Position numbers and translations under genes: made by a program | Assembly: GCF_004570845.1 (NCBI RefSeq) | Contig: NZ_SPQZ01000008.1 | Coordinates: 59,733 to 123,732 of the forward strand | Direction of reading: 5' to 3' | DNA length: 64,000 nt | Origin: Orlajensenia leifsoniae | GTDB taxonomy: Bacteria; Actinomycetota; Actinomycetes; Actinomycetales; Microbacteriaceae | The notes under the pieces: model-generated | Seen by the model: the letters and a program-made list of their open reading frames with translations, nothing else | The model's database searches: none | What the model was told of the DNA's origin: nothing | Part shown: piece by piece, positions 36,606 to 45,384 of the stretch | How positions within the stretch are numbered: the first letter of the stretch is position 1 | Layout of the letters: each line of letters starts with the position of its first letter

Positions 36606-38552
36606 ATGAGCGAAACAACCACGCGCTCGCGCGGCCTCGGCCGCCGTTCCACCCCGAAGGACGGCCCGCGCGCCACCTTCAGCCAGCTGCTGCCCTACAT
36701 CTTCGAGCAGAAGGGCGTGATCGTCGCCGTCATCGTGCTGAGCGTGCTCGGCGCCGCGGCGAGCCTCGCGCAGCCGCTGCTCGTCAGCAACCTCATCACC
36801 CTGGTGCAGGCCGGCGACGACCTCGGCAACCTCGTGACGATCCTCATCGCCCTCGTCGTCATCTCGGCGCTCATCAGCGGCTACCAGCACTACCTGCTGC
36901 AGCGCACGGGTGAATCCGTCGTGCTCGCCAGCCGCAAGCGCCTCATCGCACGGATGCTGCACCTGCCCATCGCGCAGTTCGACAGCCGCCGCACCGGAGA
37001 CCTCGTCTCCCGGGTCGGAAGCGACACCACGCTGCTGCGCGCCGTGCTCACCCAGGGGCTCGTCGACAGTGTCGGCGGAGTGCTGCTCTTCGTGGGCGCC
37101 CTCATCGCGATGCTCGTCATCGACCCCGTGCTCCTCGGGGCGACGGCGCTCGTGATCGCCGTCTCGATCGTGGTCGTGACGCTGCTCTCGGGCCGCATCC
37201 GCGAGGCCAGTCACGCGACGCAGGCCAAGGTGGGCGAGCTGTCCTCCGGCGTCGAGCGGTCCATCAGCGCCGTCCGCACGGTGCGCGCCTCGAACGCCAC
37301 CGACCGCGAGATCGCCACGGTCGAGCAGCATGCCGTCGGCGCATACGAGGCTGGCGTCAAGGTCGCCAGGATCTCGGCCCTGGTCGTTCCCGTCGCCGGC
37401 ATCGCCCTGCAGGTCTCGCTCCTCGTCGTGCTGGGCCTCGGCGGTTTCCGGGTCGCGGCCGGCGATATCGAGATCGGCAGCCTCGTCGCGTTCATCATGC
37501 TGCTGTTCATGCTCATCGCGCCGCTCGGATCCGCCTTCGGCGCGCTCACCTCGGTGAACTCGGCGCTCGGAGCCCTCGGTCGCATCCAGGAGATCATCGA
37601 CCTGCCGACCGAGGACCAGAACGACCGCGACCTCGCCCCCCTCGCCGTCATCATCGGTGCCGCGAACGACGCCGTGCTACCCGATGCGCCCGCCATCGAG
37701 TTCCGCGACGTGCGGTTCTCCTATCCGGCGACATCCGTCATCGTCGAGCCGTCGGAGGCCCCTGCTGCCACCCTGAATCCGCTCGTCGAGCTGGACGAGC
37801 TCTCGCAGACGGGTTCGCTGGACGCCGTCGCGGATGCCGCTGCCGACGCCGATGCTCCGGCCGTCGACCGCCCGGCCGTGCTCGGCGGCGTCTCGTTCAC
37901 CGCTCCGCGCGGCAAGCGCACGGCCCTCGTCGGGCCATCGGGCGCAGGCAAGAGCACGATCCTCGCCCTCATCGAGCGCTTCTACGACCCCACGGGCGGC
38001 GAGGTGCGACTGGGGGGTCTCGACATCCGCTCGCTCGATCGTCACGACCTGCGTGCCCAGATCGGCTACGTCGAGCAGGACGCCCCGGTGCTCGCCGGGT
38101 CGATCCGCGACAACCTCGTGCTGTCGGCTCCGGATGCGACGGACGAGCAATGCATCACGGTGCTCGCGGCGGTGAACCTGTCGGAGGTGCTCGACCGCGA
38201 CCCGGCCGGACTCTCGGCCGAGGTCGGCGAGAACGGCGTGATGCTCTCGGGAGGCGAGCGCCAGCGCCTCGCCATCGCCCGGGCCCTGCTCTCGGAGTCG
38301 CCCATCCTGCTGCTCGACGAGTCGACCTCGAGCCTCGACGGCGTCAACGAGCAGAAGATGCGGGACGCGATCGACGCCGTCGCCGAGGACCGCACGCTCA
38401 TCGTGATCGCGCACAGGCTCTCGACGGTGGTCGACTCCGACCAGATCGTGGTGCTCGAGCACGGTCGGGTCATCGGCACCGGGACGCACTCCGAGCTGGT
38501 CGCATCGACGCCGCTCTACCGCGACCTGGCGAGGCACCAGCTCCTGGTCTAG
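36606..38552 (+). CDS. ABC transporter, fused permease/ATPase (exporter type)
   Basis: This 648-residue half-transporter has six transmembrane helices (about residues 35-320) followed by an ABC ATPase. Walker A is GPSGAGKST (about 442-450), the signature is LSGGERQRLAIARALL, Walker B is ILLLDESTSSLD and the switch His lies in VIAHRLST. It is most like homodimeric multidrug/lipid exporters (LmrA/MsbA/BmrA type). Oddity: between the A-loop strand (FSYPATSV, about residue 371) and the strand before Walker A (LGGVSF, about 425) there is a ~45-residue Ala/Asp/Glu-rich insertion absent from typical homologues. Start ATG at 36606 has GAGAGAAG upstream. Confidence 0.88.
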   Translation: MSETTTRSRGLGRRSTPKDGPRATFSQLLPYIFEQKGVIVAVIVLSVLGAAASLAQPLLVSNLITLVQAGDDLGNLVTILIALVVISALISGYQHYLLQRTGESVVLASRKRLIARMLHLPIAQFDSRRTGDLVSRVGSDTTLLRAVLTQGLVDSVGGVLLFVGALIAMLVIDPVLLGATALVIAVSIVVVTLLSGRIREASHATQAKVGELSSGVERSISAVRTVRASNATDREIATVEQHAVGAYEAGVKVARISALVVPVAGIALQVSLLVVLGLGGFRVAAGDIEIGSLVAFIMLLFMLIAPLGSAFGALTSVNSALGALGRIQEIIDLPTEDQNDRDLAPLAVIIGAANDAVLPDAPAIEFRDVRFSYPATSVIVEPSEAPAATLNPLVELDELSQTGSLDAVADAAADADAPAVDRPAVLGGVSFTAPRGKRTALVGPSGAGKSTILALIERFYDPTGGEVRLGGLDIRSLDRHDLRAQIGYVEQDAPVLAGSIRDNLVLSAPDATDEQCITVLAAVNLSEVLDRDPAGLSAEVGENGVMLSGGERQRLAIARALLSESPILLLDESTSSLDGVNEQKMRDAIDAVAEDRTLIVIAHRLSTVVDSDQIVVLEHGRVIGTGTHSELVASTPLYRDLARHQLLV

Positions 38553-38580
38553 CCGCCTCCCCGACCCCCGACACATCCGC

Positions 38581-38638
38581 CGAGTCGCCCACTTCCGCTA
38601 GTGCCCACCCCGGCCAACTAGCGGAAATGGGCAACTCG
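38581..38638. repeat. Palindromic repeat, copy 1 (left of the AbiEi/DUF559-like gene)
   Basis: Two 22-nt arms (38581-38602 and 38617-38638) are inverted copies with two mismatches and a 14-nt loop; the core is GCCCACTTCCGCTAGT. It lies 28 bases after the ABC exporter stop, so it can act as its terminator. A near-identical element lies at 39656-39713. Confidence 0.9.
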
Positions 38639-38739
38639 ACGCTTGTCGCACTCCTCCACACCCGGGCGCCGATCGTGCAAACGCGCAACCAACGCCATCC
38701 GGGCCGACCATCGACGAGGCGACGACCGAACCTGTTCGG

Positions 38740-39648
38740 ATGACACGTCGCGCTCCACTCCCCATCGCCTTGCAGCACTCGGCCTTCGCCTTCGGCACCG
38801 GACGCACCGCAGGAGCGTCTGAACACCGCCTTCGCGCCTCCGACATAATTCGTCCGTTCTGGGGCACGCGGGCTCACGCCGATGAACCGCTAACCCTCCA
38901 CGACCTCTGCCGCACGGTGCTGCAAAGGCTTCCACCCGGGACGGTGATCAGTCACACCACGGCAGCATTGCTCCATGCCATCCCGTTGCCCACCAAGCTC
39001 GAGCAGGAGCATTTCCTCCACCTCAGCGTCGCCGCCCCCACCCGTGCCCAGCATGCCCGCGGCATCCGCGGTCACAGCATCCGGCTGAGTGATGACGATG
39101 TGCAGTGGTTTCAGGACGTTCCGCTCACGACCCCCACCCGCACATGGTGCGATCTCGGCTCCATCCTTACTGACGTGAACGATCTGATCGTGGCGGGCGA
39201 CCGCCTCCTCTACTGGAAGGACTCACTCACGAATCTGGCGGAGTTGGCTGCGGCAGTGGCGCGCCACCGTCGGCAGCGGGGCTCGGCACGGCTCACAGCC
39301 GCGCTGCCTGAACTCGTCGACCGCGCGGAGTCTCCGCGAGAGTCTCGAGTTCGACTGGCGCTGATTGCGGGTGGCCTGCCACGACCGGTACTGAACTACG
39401 AGCTGTTCAGTTCATCTGGACTCTTCATCGCGCGAGGTGACCTGGCCTACCCCGAGTTCCGGATGCTTCTCGACTACGAAGGAGAGCACCACCGTGTGGA
39501 TCGCCAGCAGTGGAATCGAGATCTGACGCGTTTCAACGACATCCAGGACGAGGACTGGTACAGCATGCGCATAGGGAGCGAGCATGCGTTGGATGATGTG
39601 GTCGCCCGCGTCCGCGCTGCGCTGATTCGTCGCGGCTGGCGCCCCTAG
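38740..39648 (+). CDS. AbiEi-like / DUF559 (Vsr-like) protein
   Basis: This is a 302-residue protein. The N-terminal half (LTLHDLCRTVLQRLPPGTVISHTTAALLHAIPLP, about residues 51-84) resembles the winged-helix part of AbiEi-type proteins. The C-terminal part (about 195-300) matches the DUF559/Vsr-like PD-(D/E)xK nuclease fold: ESPRESRVRLALIAGGLPRP, then GDLAYPEFRMLLDYEGEHHR and QWNRDLTRFNDIQDEDW. Single genes of this type are scattered in Micrococcales genomes; their role is unproven (defence or mobile-element related has been guessed). Codon use is less GC-biased than in neighbours. No toxin partner is adjacent. It sits between two copies of a large palindrome. The start ATG lacks a clear ribosome binding site. 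Confidence 0.7.
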   Translation: MTRRAPLPIALQHSAFAFGTGRTAGASEHRLRASDIIRPFWGTRAHADEPLTLHDLCRTVLQRLPPGTVISHTTAALLHAIPLPTKLEQEHFLHLSVAAPTRAQHARGIRGHSIRLSDDDVQWFQDVPLTTPTRTWCDLGSILTDVNDLIVAGDRLLYWKDSLTNLAELAAAVARHRRQRGSARLTAALPELVDRAESPRESRVRLALIAGGLPRPVLNYELFSSSGLFIARGDLAYPEFRMLLDYEGEHHRVDRQQWNRDLTRFNDIQDEDWYSMRIGSEHALDDVVARVRAALIRRGWRP

Positions 39649-39655
39649 CCCGCAC

Positions 39656-39713
39656 CGAGTTGCCCACTTCCGCTAGTGCGCTGCTGCGCTGACTAGCGGA
39701 AGTGGGCAACTCG
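39656..39713. repeat. Palindromic repeat, copy 2 (right of the AbiEi/DUF559-like gene)
   Basis: A perfect 22-bp inverted repeat (39656-39677 with 39692-39713) with a 14-nt loop. The arms match copy 1 at 38581-38638 but the loop sequence differs. It starts 8 bases after the gene stop and lies before convergent pckG, so it can serve as a two-way terminator. Confidence 0.92.
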
Positions 39714-39748
39714 ACTGGGGCGACGCCGGGGAAACGCGCGACGCGACG

Positions 39749-41620
39749 TCAGTCCTCCTGCATCAGGTGGTACCGGATGCTCGCGAGCTCGGCGCGGAGT
39801 GCTGCCGGAACCCGACTGCCGAACAGGTCGAAGTACTCCTCGGTGAGGTCGCACTCGGCCAGCCAGGACGCGGCATCCACATCGAAGAGCGCGTCGACGG
39901 CCTCGGCCGACAGGTCGAGCCCGTCGACGTCGAGGGAGCCCTCGGCGGGCAGCAGTCCGATCGGCGTCGAGACGGCATCCGCCGTGCCTTCGAGGCGACG
40001 GATGATCCACTCGAGCACGCGCGCGTTCTCGCCGAATCCGGGCCACAGGAACTCGCCGTCCTCGCCCTTGCGGAACCAGTTCACCTGGAAGATCGCCGGA
40101 GCCCGGGTGCCGAGAGTGCGCCCCATCTTCACCCAGTGGCCCCAGTAGTCGGCCATGTTGTAGCCGCAGAACGGGAGCATGGCGAACGGGTCGCGGCGGA
40201 GCTCGCCGACGGTGCCCTCGGCTGCGGCCGTCTTCTCGGAGGAGATCGTCGCCCCCATGAACACGCCGTGCTTCCACGTGCGCGCCTGCGCCACCAGCGG
40301 AACGTTCGTCGCGCGGCGTCCGCCGAACAGGATCGCATCGATCGGGACCCCGGCGAAGGACTCCCAGTCGTCCGCCATCGTCGGGCACTGGGCGGCCGCG
40401 ACGGTGAAGCGCGAGTTCGGATGCGCCGCGGGCCGGCCGGAATCCGGCGTCCACGGCTGACCGGTCCAGTCGGTGAGCTGGGCGGGAACCGCCTCGGTGA
40501 GGCCCTCCCACCACACGTCGCCGTCGGGGCGAAGTGCGACGTTCGTGAAGATCGTGTTGCCCCAGAGCGTCTGCACCGCCGTCGGGTTCGTGGTCTCGCC
40601 GGTTCCGGGCGCGACGCCGAAGAAGCCGGCCTCGGGGTTGATCGCCCAGAGACGGCCGTCCTCCCCGGGGCGCATCCACGCGATGTCGTCGCCGAGGGTC
40701 TCGACGCTCCAGCCCGGGATCGACGGACGCAGCATCGCGAGGTTGGTCTTGCCGCAGGCAGAGGGGAACGCAGCAGCCACGTGGTACGCCTTGCCCTCGG
40801 GCGAGGTGATCTTGATGAGCAGCATGTGCTCGGCCAGCCAGCCCTCGTCGCGGCCCATCACCGAGGCGATGCGCAGCGCGAAGCACTTCTTGGCGAGGAG
40901 CGCGTTGCCGCCGTAGCCCGACCCGAACGACCACACCTCGCGGGTGTCGGGGAACTGCACGATGTACTTCTCGGGGTTGCACGGCCAGTCGGCGTCGGTG
41001 CGCTTGAAGCCGCGCTCGTCGCGCAACGGGTAGCCGACGCTGTGCACGGTGTGCACCCACGGCTCGCCGTCCTCGATCATGCGGTAGACCCTGTCGCCCA
41101 TGCGCGTCATGATGCCCATGCTGAGCACGACATAGGGCGAATCGGTGATCTCGACACCCAGCTGCGAGATGGGACCACCGAGAGGGCCCATCGAGAACGG
41201 CACGACGTACATCGTGCGGCCGCGCATCGAGCCCGTGAAGACACCCCGCAACTCCTCCCGCATCTCGCGCGGGTCGCGCCAGTTGTTCGTCGGCCCGGCG
41301 TCCTCCTCGTAGGTGGAGCAGATGAAGGTGCGATCCTCGACCCGGGCGACGTCTTCGGGATCGGTGCGCGCCAGGTAGCTGTTCGGACGCCACTCCGGAT
41401 TCAGTCGGATCAGCCGCCCGCTCGCCACGAGCTCCTTCGTGAGCCTGTCGGCCTCCGCCATCGAGCCGTCGCACCACACGATCGCGTCCGGCAGGGTGAT
41501 CGCGGCGATCTCGTCGACCCAGGTGCGCAGGCCCCGATCGGTGGTGCCGACACGGGGTGTGGAATCGTCTCGCTCGCGTCCGTCGGATGCCGTTCCCGTT
41601 GCGATGTCGGAGATGGTCAT
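39749..41620 (-). CDS. pckG: Phosphoenolpyruvate carboxykinase (GTP)
   Basis: This 623-residue GTP-dependent enzyme converts oxaloacetate to phosphoenolpyruvate, the entry to gluconeogenesis. The P-loop with the hyper-reactive cysteine is [15 protein letters not shown] (about residues 284-298). The metal-binding region GDDIAWM follows, then the substrate region FFGVAPGTG and NTIFTNVAL, and the C-terminal [12 protein letters not shown]. Length is typical of actinobacterial PckG. The ATG has AAAGG about 9 nt upstream. It is divergent from ramB across 124 bp; in Corynebacterium RamB controls acetate and gluconeogenic genes, so shared regulation is likely. Confidence 0.96.
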   Translation of the reverse strand: MTISDIATGTASDGRERDDSTPRVGTTDRGLRTWVDEIAAITLPDAIVWCDGSMAEADRLTKELVASGRLIRLNPEWRPNSYLARTDPEDVARVEDRTFICSTYEEDAGPTNNWRDPREMREELRGVFTGSMRGRTMYVVPFSMGPLGGPISQLGVEITDSPYVVLSMGIMTRMGDRVYRMIEDGEPWVHTVHSVGYPLRDERGFKRTDADWPCNPEKYIVQFPDTREVWSFGSGYGGNALLAKKCFALRIASVMGRDEGWLAEHMLLIKITSPEGKAYHVAAAFPSACGKTNLAMLRPSIPGWSVETLGDDIAWMRPGEDGRLWAINPEAGFFGVAPGTGETTNPTAVQTLWGNTIFTNVALRPDGDVWWEGLTEAVPAQLTDWTGQPWTPDSGRPAAHPNSRFTVAAAQCPTMADDWESFAGVPIDAILFGGRRATNVPLVAQARTWKHGVFMGATISSEKTAAAEGTVGELRRDPFAMLPFCGYNMADYWGHWVKMGRTLGTRAPAIFQVNWFRKGEDGEFLWPGFGENARVLEWIIRRLEGTADAVSTPIGLLPAEGSLDVDGLDLSAEAVDALFDVDAASWLAECDLTEEYFDLFGSRVPAALRAELASIRYHLMQED

Positions 41621-41710
41621 GGCACTCGCCTTTCGGTTGATCCTGCGGGGTGGGGCGCTGGTTACTTAAGGTTCACGCATTTCTGACCTGCGGATGCCCC
41701 AAACGAGCCG

Positions 41711-41738
41711 TTAAGAATCGTGAAACTTTCGCTATTCT
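41711..41738 (+). promoter_or_regulatory. ramB promoter
   Basis: -35 TTAAGA (41711-41716), a 16-bp spacer and -10 TATTCT (41733-41738); the ATG is 6 nt further, so a leaderless mRNA is likely. The spacer holds GTGAAACTTTCGC, which loosely resembles AAACTTT-type RamB sites and could be an autoregulatory element. Confidence 0.5.
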
Positions 41739-41744
41739 CAAGTC

Positions 41745-43196
41745 ATGAAGCAACGCGGCTCTGACCTCACCACCCTCGGCCATCGGATTCGTCATTTCCG
41801 CGGCGAGCGCGGGCTCACCCTCGACCAACTCGGCGAGCGCGTCGGCATCGCCGGCAGCCAGCTCTCGCTCATCGAGAACGGCAAGCGCGAGGCCAGGGTC
41901 GGCACACTGCAGGCGATCGCGGGCGCCCTCGACGTCGATCTCACGGCACTGCTGGCGACCGAGGCTCCGAACACACGGGCCGCCCTCGAGATCGAGCTCG
42001 CCAAAGCGCAGCGCAACCCCCTGTACGTCGCTCTCGGACTTCCGACGGTGAAGCCCACCCGCGGCACGACCGACGAGACCCTGGAGGCCATGCTCGGCCT
42101 GCACCGCGAGCTCGCGCGGCGGGCATCGGAGGCCATCGCGACACCCGAGGAGGCGCGGCGGGCGAACACCGAGCTGCGCGAGCGGATGCGGGAGAGGCAG
42201 AACCACCTCCCCGAGATCGAGCAGCTCGCCGAGGATCGCGTGAAGGCGGCCGGGCACAGGGTGGGAGCCCTCACCCACCGCGAGGTCAGCGTGATGGCCG
42301 AGCAGCTGGGATTCCAGCTCATCTACGTGAACGACCTGCCCGACTCCACCCGGTCCATCACGGACATCGCGAACGGGCGGATCTACCTGCCGCCGGCGTC
42401 GATCCCCGGCGGTCATGGACTGCGGTCGATGGCACTGCAGGCGATGGCCCACCGCATCCTCGGTCACGAACGCCCGGCGAGCTACGCCGAGTTCCTGCAG
42501 CAGCGACTCGAGATCAACTACTTCGCAGCCTGCTGCCTGATGCCGCAGGAGGCATCCGTCGCCTTCCTGCAGGCCGCGAAGAAGGAGAAGCGCCTCGCCA
42601 TCGAGGACTTCCGCGACGCCTTCGGAGTGACCCACGAGGCCGCGGCCCTGCGCTTCACCAACCTCGGCACCGCGCACCTCGACATGACCATGCACTTCCT
42701 GCGCGTCAACGGCGACGGAGCGCTTCTGAAGGGCTACGAGAACGACGACATCCCGTTGCCGACAGACGTGACCGGCTCCATCGAGGGCCAATGGGTGTGC
42801 AAGAAGTGGAGCGCCCGCAACGCCTTCACCCACACCAACCGCACCACGGAGTTCTACCAGTACACCGACACCCCTGCCGGCACGTACTGGTGCGCGACGC
42901 AGACCGGCCGATCGGATGACGGCGAGTACTCCATCACGCTCGGAGTGCCGTTCAGCGAGGCGAAGTGGTTCCGCGGGCGCGAGACCACGGTGCGCGCTGT
43001 GTCGACCTGCCCCGACGAGTCGTGCTGCCGTCGCGCGCCCTCCGAATTGGCCGATCGCTGGGCCGGACAGGCCTGGCCGAGTGCCCGCCTGCACGCGCAG
43101 ATCCTCTCTCCCCTGCCGTCAGGCACCTTCCCCGGCGTCGACGACGCCGCCGTCTACTCCTTCCTGGAGGCCCACGCGGTGGACCGGGAGGCGTGA
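41745..43196 (+). CDS. ramB: RamB-type XRE/ImmA-IrrE transcriptional regulator
   Basis: This 483-residue regulator has three parts. An N-terminal XRE helix-turn-helix (LDQLGERVGIAGSQLSLIENGKREARVGTLQAIAGAL, about residues 27-63) is followed by a linker. An ImmA/IrrE-like domain (about 165-320) contains MAHRILGHERPASYAEFLQQRLEINYFAACCLMP; the usual HExxH is replaced by HRILGH, so peptidase activity is doubtful. The C-terminal domain (about 340-470) holds several Cys, including CPDESCC. This matches the short-chain fatty acyl/acetate regulator RamB of corynebacteria and mycobacteria. Divergence from pckG supports a role in acetate/gluconeogenic control. Confidence 0.88.
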   Translation: MKQRGSDLTTLGHRIRHFRGERGLTLDQLGERVGIAGSQLSLIENGKREARVGTLQAIAGALDVDLTALLATEAPNTRAALEIELAKAQRNPLYVALGLPTVKPTRGTTDETLEAMLGLHRELARRASEAIATPEEARRANTELRERMRERQNHLPEIEQLAEDRVKAAGHRVGALTHREVSVMAEQLGFQLIYVNDLPDSTRSITDIANGRIYLPPASIPGGHGLRSMALQAMAHRILGHERPASYAEFLQQRLEINYFAACCLMPQEASVAFLQAAKKEKRLAIEDFRDAFGVTHEAAALRFTNLGTAHLDMTMHFLRVNGDGALLKGYENDDIPLPTDVTGSIEGQWVCKKWSARNAFTHTNRTTEFYQYTDTPAGTYWCATQTGRSDDGEYSITLGVPFSEAKWFRGRETTVRAVSTCPDESCCRRAPSELADRWAGQAWPSARLHAQILSPLPSGTFPGVDDAAVYSFLEAHAVDREA

Positions 43197-43200
43197 CCTG

Positions 43201-43234
43201 TTGCAATAGTGTGTGTCACACAGTATGGTGTGAC
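43201..43234 (+). promoter_or_regulatory. padR promoter with overlapping operator
   Basis: -35 TTGCAA (43201-43206), a 17-bp spacer, -10 TATGGT (43224-43229), then ATG 7 nt later. The perfect inverted repeat GTCACAC-N6-GTGTGAC (43215-43234) covers the -10 and the transcription start, a classic repressor site, probably for the PadR protein encoded next. Confidence 0.72.
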
Positions 43235-43236
43235 GC

Positions 43237-43578
43237 ATGGACGAAGACGAGCTGATCACCGGACACCTCCAGGAGTTGCGCCGCGGAACCGTCGTCCTCG
43301 CCTGCCTGCTGCGCCTGCGCACGCCCGACTACGGCTACGCACTGCTCGAGGCTCTCGACACGCTGGGCTTCAGCGTCGACGCCAACACGCTGTATCCGTT
43401 GCTCCGTCGCCTCGAGAAGCAGGGTCTGCTCACGAGCGAGTGGAACACCGACGAGTCCCGCCCGCGCAAGTTCTACAGCACGAGCCCCGAGGGCGAGCAG
43501 ATGGCATCAGCCCTCACCGATGACTGGGGTCGCATCGACGACTCCCTCCGCCGTCTCATCCGAGGAGAAGACTCATGA
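43237..43578 (+). CDS. PadR-family transcriptional regulator
   Basis: This 113-residue protein is a PadR-like winged helix of the short class. It has ELRRGTVVLACLLRLRTPDYGYALLEAL at the N-terminus (helices 1-2). The recognition region is FSVDANTLYPLLRRLEKQGLLTSEW (about residues 43-67), and the wing contains RPRKFYSTSPEGEQM. The C-terminus is a dimerisation helix. It is coupled by a 4-bp overlap (ATGA) to a membrane protein carrying a HAAS/permease-prefix-like N-terminus, a frequent PadR pairing. It probably represses its own leaderless promoter through the overlapping palindrome; the inducer is unknown. Confidence 0.9.
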   Translation: MDEDELITGHLQELRRGTVVLACLLRLRTPDYGYALLEALDTLGFSVDANTLYPLLRRLEKQGLLTSEWNTDESRPRKFYSTSPEGEQMASALTDDWGRIDDSLRRLIRGEDS

Positions 43579-44546
43579 CCACCCTCACCGACCGCTACGT
43601 CTGGGCCGTCGTGCGCACTGCGCCCGAGAAGCAGCGCCCCGAACTCGAGCAGGAGGTGCGCGGGCTGGTGGCCGACGCCATCGACGCGCGTCTCGAGGCG
43701 GGCTCGCCGACAGCCGAGCGCGACGCCCTCGTCGAACTCGGCGATCCGCTGGCACTCGCCGCGCGCTACGCCGATCGCCCGCTCACCCTCATCGGCCCGG
43801 CGTACTACCTGCTCTGGCTGCGTCTGTTGAAGCTGCTCCTGGCGATCGTGGTGCCTCTCGCCGTCGTCGGCATCGGCATCGGGCAGTTCGTCGCCGGCGC
43901 CTCCATCGGGGCCATCATCGGGTCGATGATCGGCGGCGCGATCCAGGTGACCGTCAACCTCGGCTTCTGGACCACCGTGGCCTTCGTGATCATGGATCGC
44001 AGCACCAGAGGCGCTCCGATCGTGACGTGGTCGCCCGATCAGCTGCCCGAGGTGCCATCGCCGACGCAGCACTCGGCGCTCGGCCAGCTCATCGCGAGCG
44101 TCGCATTCCTCACCCTCTTCCTCGTGGCCCTGGTGTGGCAGCAGTTCAACCCGTACCTGACCGGCTCCGGCGAGGTCCTCCCGGTGTTGAACCAAGACCT
44201 CTGGACGTTCTGGATCCCGTGGTTCATCGCCCTGATCGTGGCCGAGATCGGCTTCGCCTTCGCCATCTACTTCCGCGGCTGGAGCTACCCGCTCGCCGGC
44301 GTCAACGTGCTGCTGAACCTCGCCTTCGCCGTTCCGGCGGTCTGGCTGTGGGTGACCGGCGGCCTTCTGAACCCGGAGTTCGTCGACGCCGTCGCCCAGC
44401 ACACCGACGAGAACTTCGCCGAGGCGTGGCACATCACGAGCATCGTCGTCGTGGTCAGCCTCGTCGTCATAGCGACCTGGGACGTCATCGACGGGTTCTA
44501 CAACGCCTACAGGGTGCGCCACCCGCGCCTGTCAGCGACGTCCTGA
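43575..44546 (+). CDS. HAAS/DUF1700-like multi-pass membrane protein
   Basis: This is a 323-residue protein. Residues 1-~75 are a cytosolic alpha-helical domain (RPELEQEVRGLVADAIDARLE...LGDPLALAARYADRP) like the HAAS or permease-prefix domains found beside PadR regulators. Then come about seven hydrophobic segments, the second with IGQFVAGASIGAIIGSMIGGA, the last with IVVVVSLVVIATWDVIDGFYNAY. No transport or enzymatic motif is seen. By analogy with other PadR-coupled pairs it may sense membrane or envelope state (inference). It ends 28 bp before a convergent SDR gene. Confidence 0.72.
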   Translation: MTTLTDRYVWAVVRTAPEKQRPELEQEVRGLVADAIDARLEAGSPTAERDALVELGDPLALAARYADRPLTLIGPAYYLLWLRLLKLLLAIVVPLAVVGIGIGQFVAGASIGAIIGSMIGGAIQVTVNLGFWTTVAFVIMDRSTRGAPIVTWSPDQLPEVPSPTQHSALGQLIASVAFLTLFLVALVWQQFNPYLTGSGEVLPVLNQDLWTFWIPWFIALIVAEIGFAFAIYFRGWSYPLAGVNVLLNLAFAVPAVWLWVTGGLLNPEFVDAVAQHTDENFAEAWHITSIVVVVSLVVIATWDVIDGFYNAYRVRHPRLSATS

Positions 44547-44548
44547 GA

Positions 44549-44568
44549 GCTCCGGGGCCCCGGCGAGC
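44549..44568. terminator. GC palindrome between convergent genes
   Basis: The core CCGGGGCCCCGG (44552-44563) is a perfect palindrome flanked by GCTC and GAGC, in the 28-bp gap between the membrane protein and SDR genes. It is a plausible two-way terminator. Confidence 0.45.
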
Positions 44569-44574
44569 GCCGTC

Positions 44575-45366
44575 CTACTTCGGCTGCATCCTGATGGCGC
44601 CGTCGAGTCTGATGGTCTCGCCGTTGAGCATCGGGTTCTCCACGATGTGTCGGGCGAGAGCGGCGTACTCCGCCGGTGTCCCCATCCGCGACGGATGCGG
44701 GATCTGCGCCTCGAGCGACGCCCGCACCTCGTCCGGCATCCCGGCCATCATCTGGGTCTCGAAGATGCCCGGCGCGATGGTCATCACGCGGATGAGGAGC
44801 TTCGACAGGTCGCGAGCCAGCGGCAGCGTCATCGCGGCCACTCCCCCCTTCGACGCGGAGTAGGCGGCCTGTCCGATCTGCCCGTCGAACGCGGCGACGG
44901 ATGCCGTGTTGATGATGACCCCGCGCTCCGCCGTCTCGGGCACTCCGGGAAGGGCGGATGCCGCCACGGGCTCGTTCGCGGCCATGGCTGCGGCGGCCAG
45001 CCGGACGACGTTGAAGGTGCCGATGAGATTCACCCTGATGGTGCGCTCGAAGGTACCGAGGTCGAGCGGTCCCTCGCGTCCGACGGTGCGGCCGGCCGTG
45101 GCGATGCCCGCACAGTTGACGACGACGCGGAGCGGCGCCAGCTGCTGCGCTGCATCGATGGCGGCCTGCACATCGGCCTCGTTCGTCACGTCGGCTGCGA
45201 CGAACCGTGCCCGCTCACCCAGCTCGGCTGCGACGGCCGCCCCGGGCGACGATGGCAGGTCGACGAGCACCACGCTCGCCCCCGCCGCGTGCAGCGCCGT
45301 CGCCGTCGCCTTGCCGAGGCCGGAGGCCCCTCCGGTCACCAGCGCCGACAGTCCGTCGATCCGCAT
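44575..45366 (-). CDS. SDR-family dehydrogenase (3-hydroxyacyl-CoA dehydrogenase type II-like)
   Basis: This is a 263-residue short-chain dehydrogenase. The NAD-binding motif [11 protein letters not shown] is at about residues 11-21. NCAG is around residue 87. The catalytic Ser is in [23 protein letters not shown], which also contains the YxxxK pair. [15 protein letters not shown] follows. The ~20-residue insertion before the catalytic Ser and the sequence FETQMM are typical of the HSD17B10-like 3-hydroxyacyl-CoA dehydrogenases. It lies downstream of a thiolase gene, so the two could act in fatty-acid or branched-chain degradation. The ATG at 45366 has AAGGAG 8 nt upstream; a longer frame reads through a tandem repeat and is rejected. 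Confidence 0.88.
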   Translation of the reverse strand: MRIDGLSALVTGGASGLGKATATALHAAGASVVLVDLPSSPGAAVAAELGERARFVAADVTNEADVQAAIDAAQQLAPLRVVVNCAGIATAGRTVGREGPLDLGTFERTIRVNLIGTFNVVRLAAAAMAANEPVAASALPGVPETAERGVIINTASVAAFDGQIGQAAYSASKGGVAAMTLPLARDLSKLLIRVMTIAPGIFETQMMAGMPDEVRASLEAQIPHPSRMGTPAEYAALARHIVENPMLNGETIRLDGAIRMQPK

Positions 45367-45384
45367 CCGTTGTTCTCCTTCTGA

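Noticed and set aside
38581..39713. Twin palindromes considered as a two-unit CRISPR array.
   Set aside because: The units are about 1 kb apart with a gene between them and have long inverted arms; spacing and form are wrong for CRISPR.
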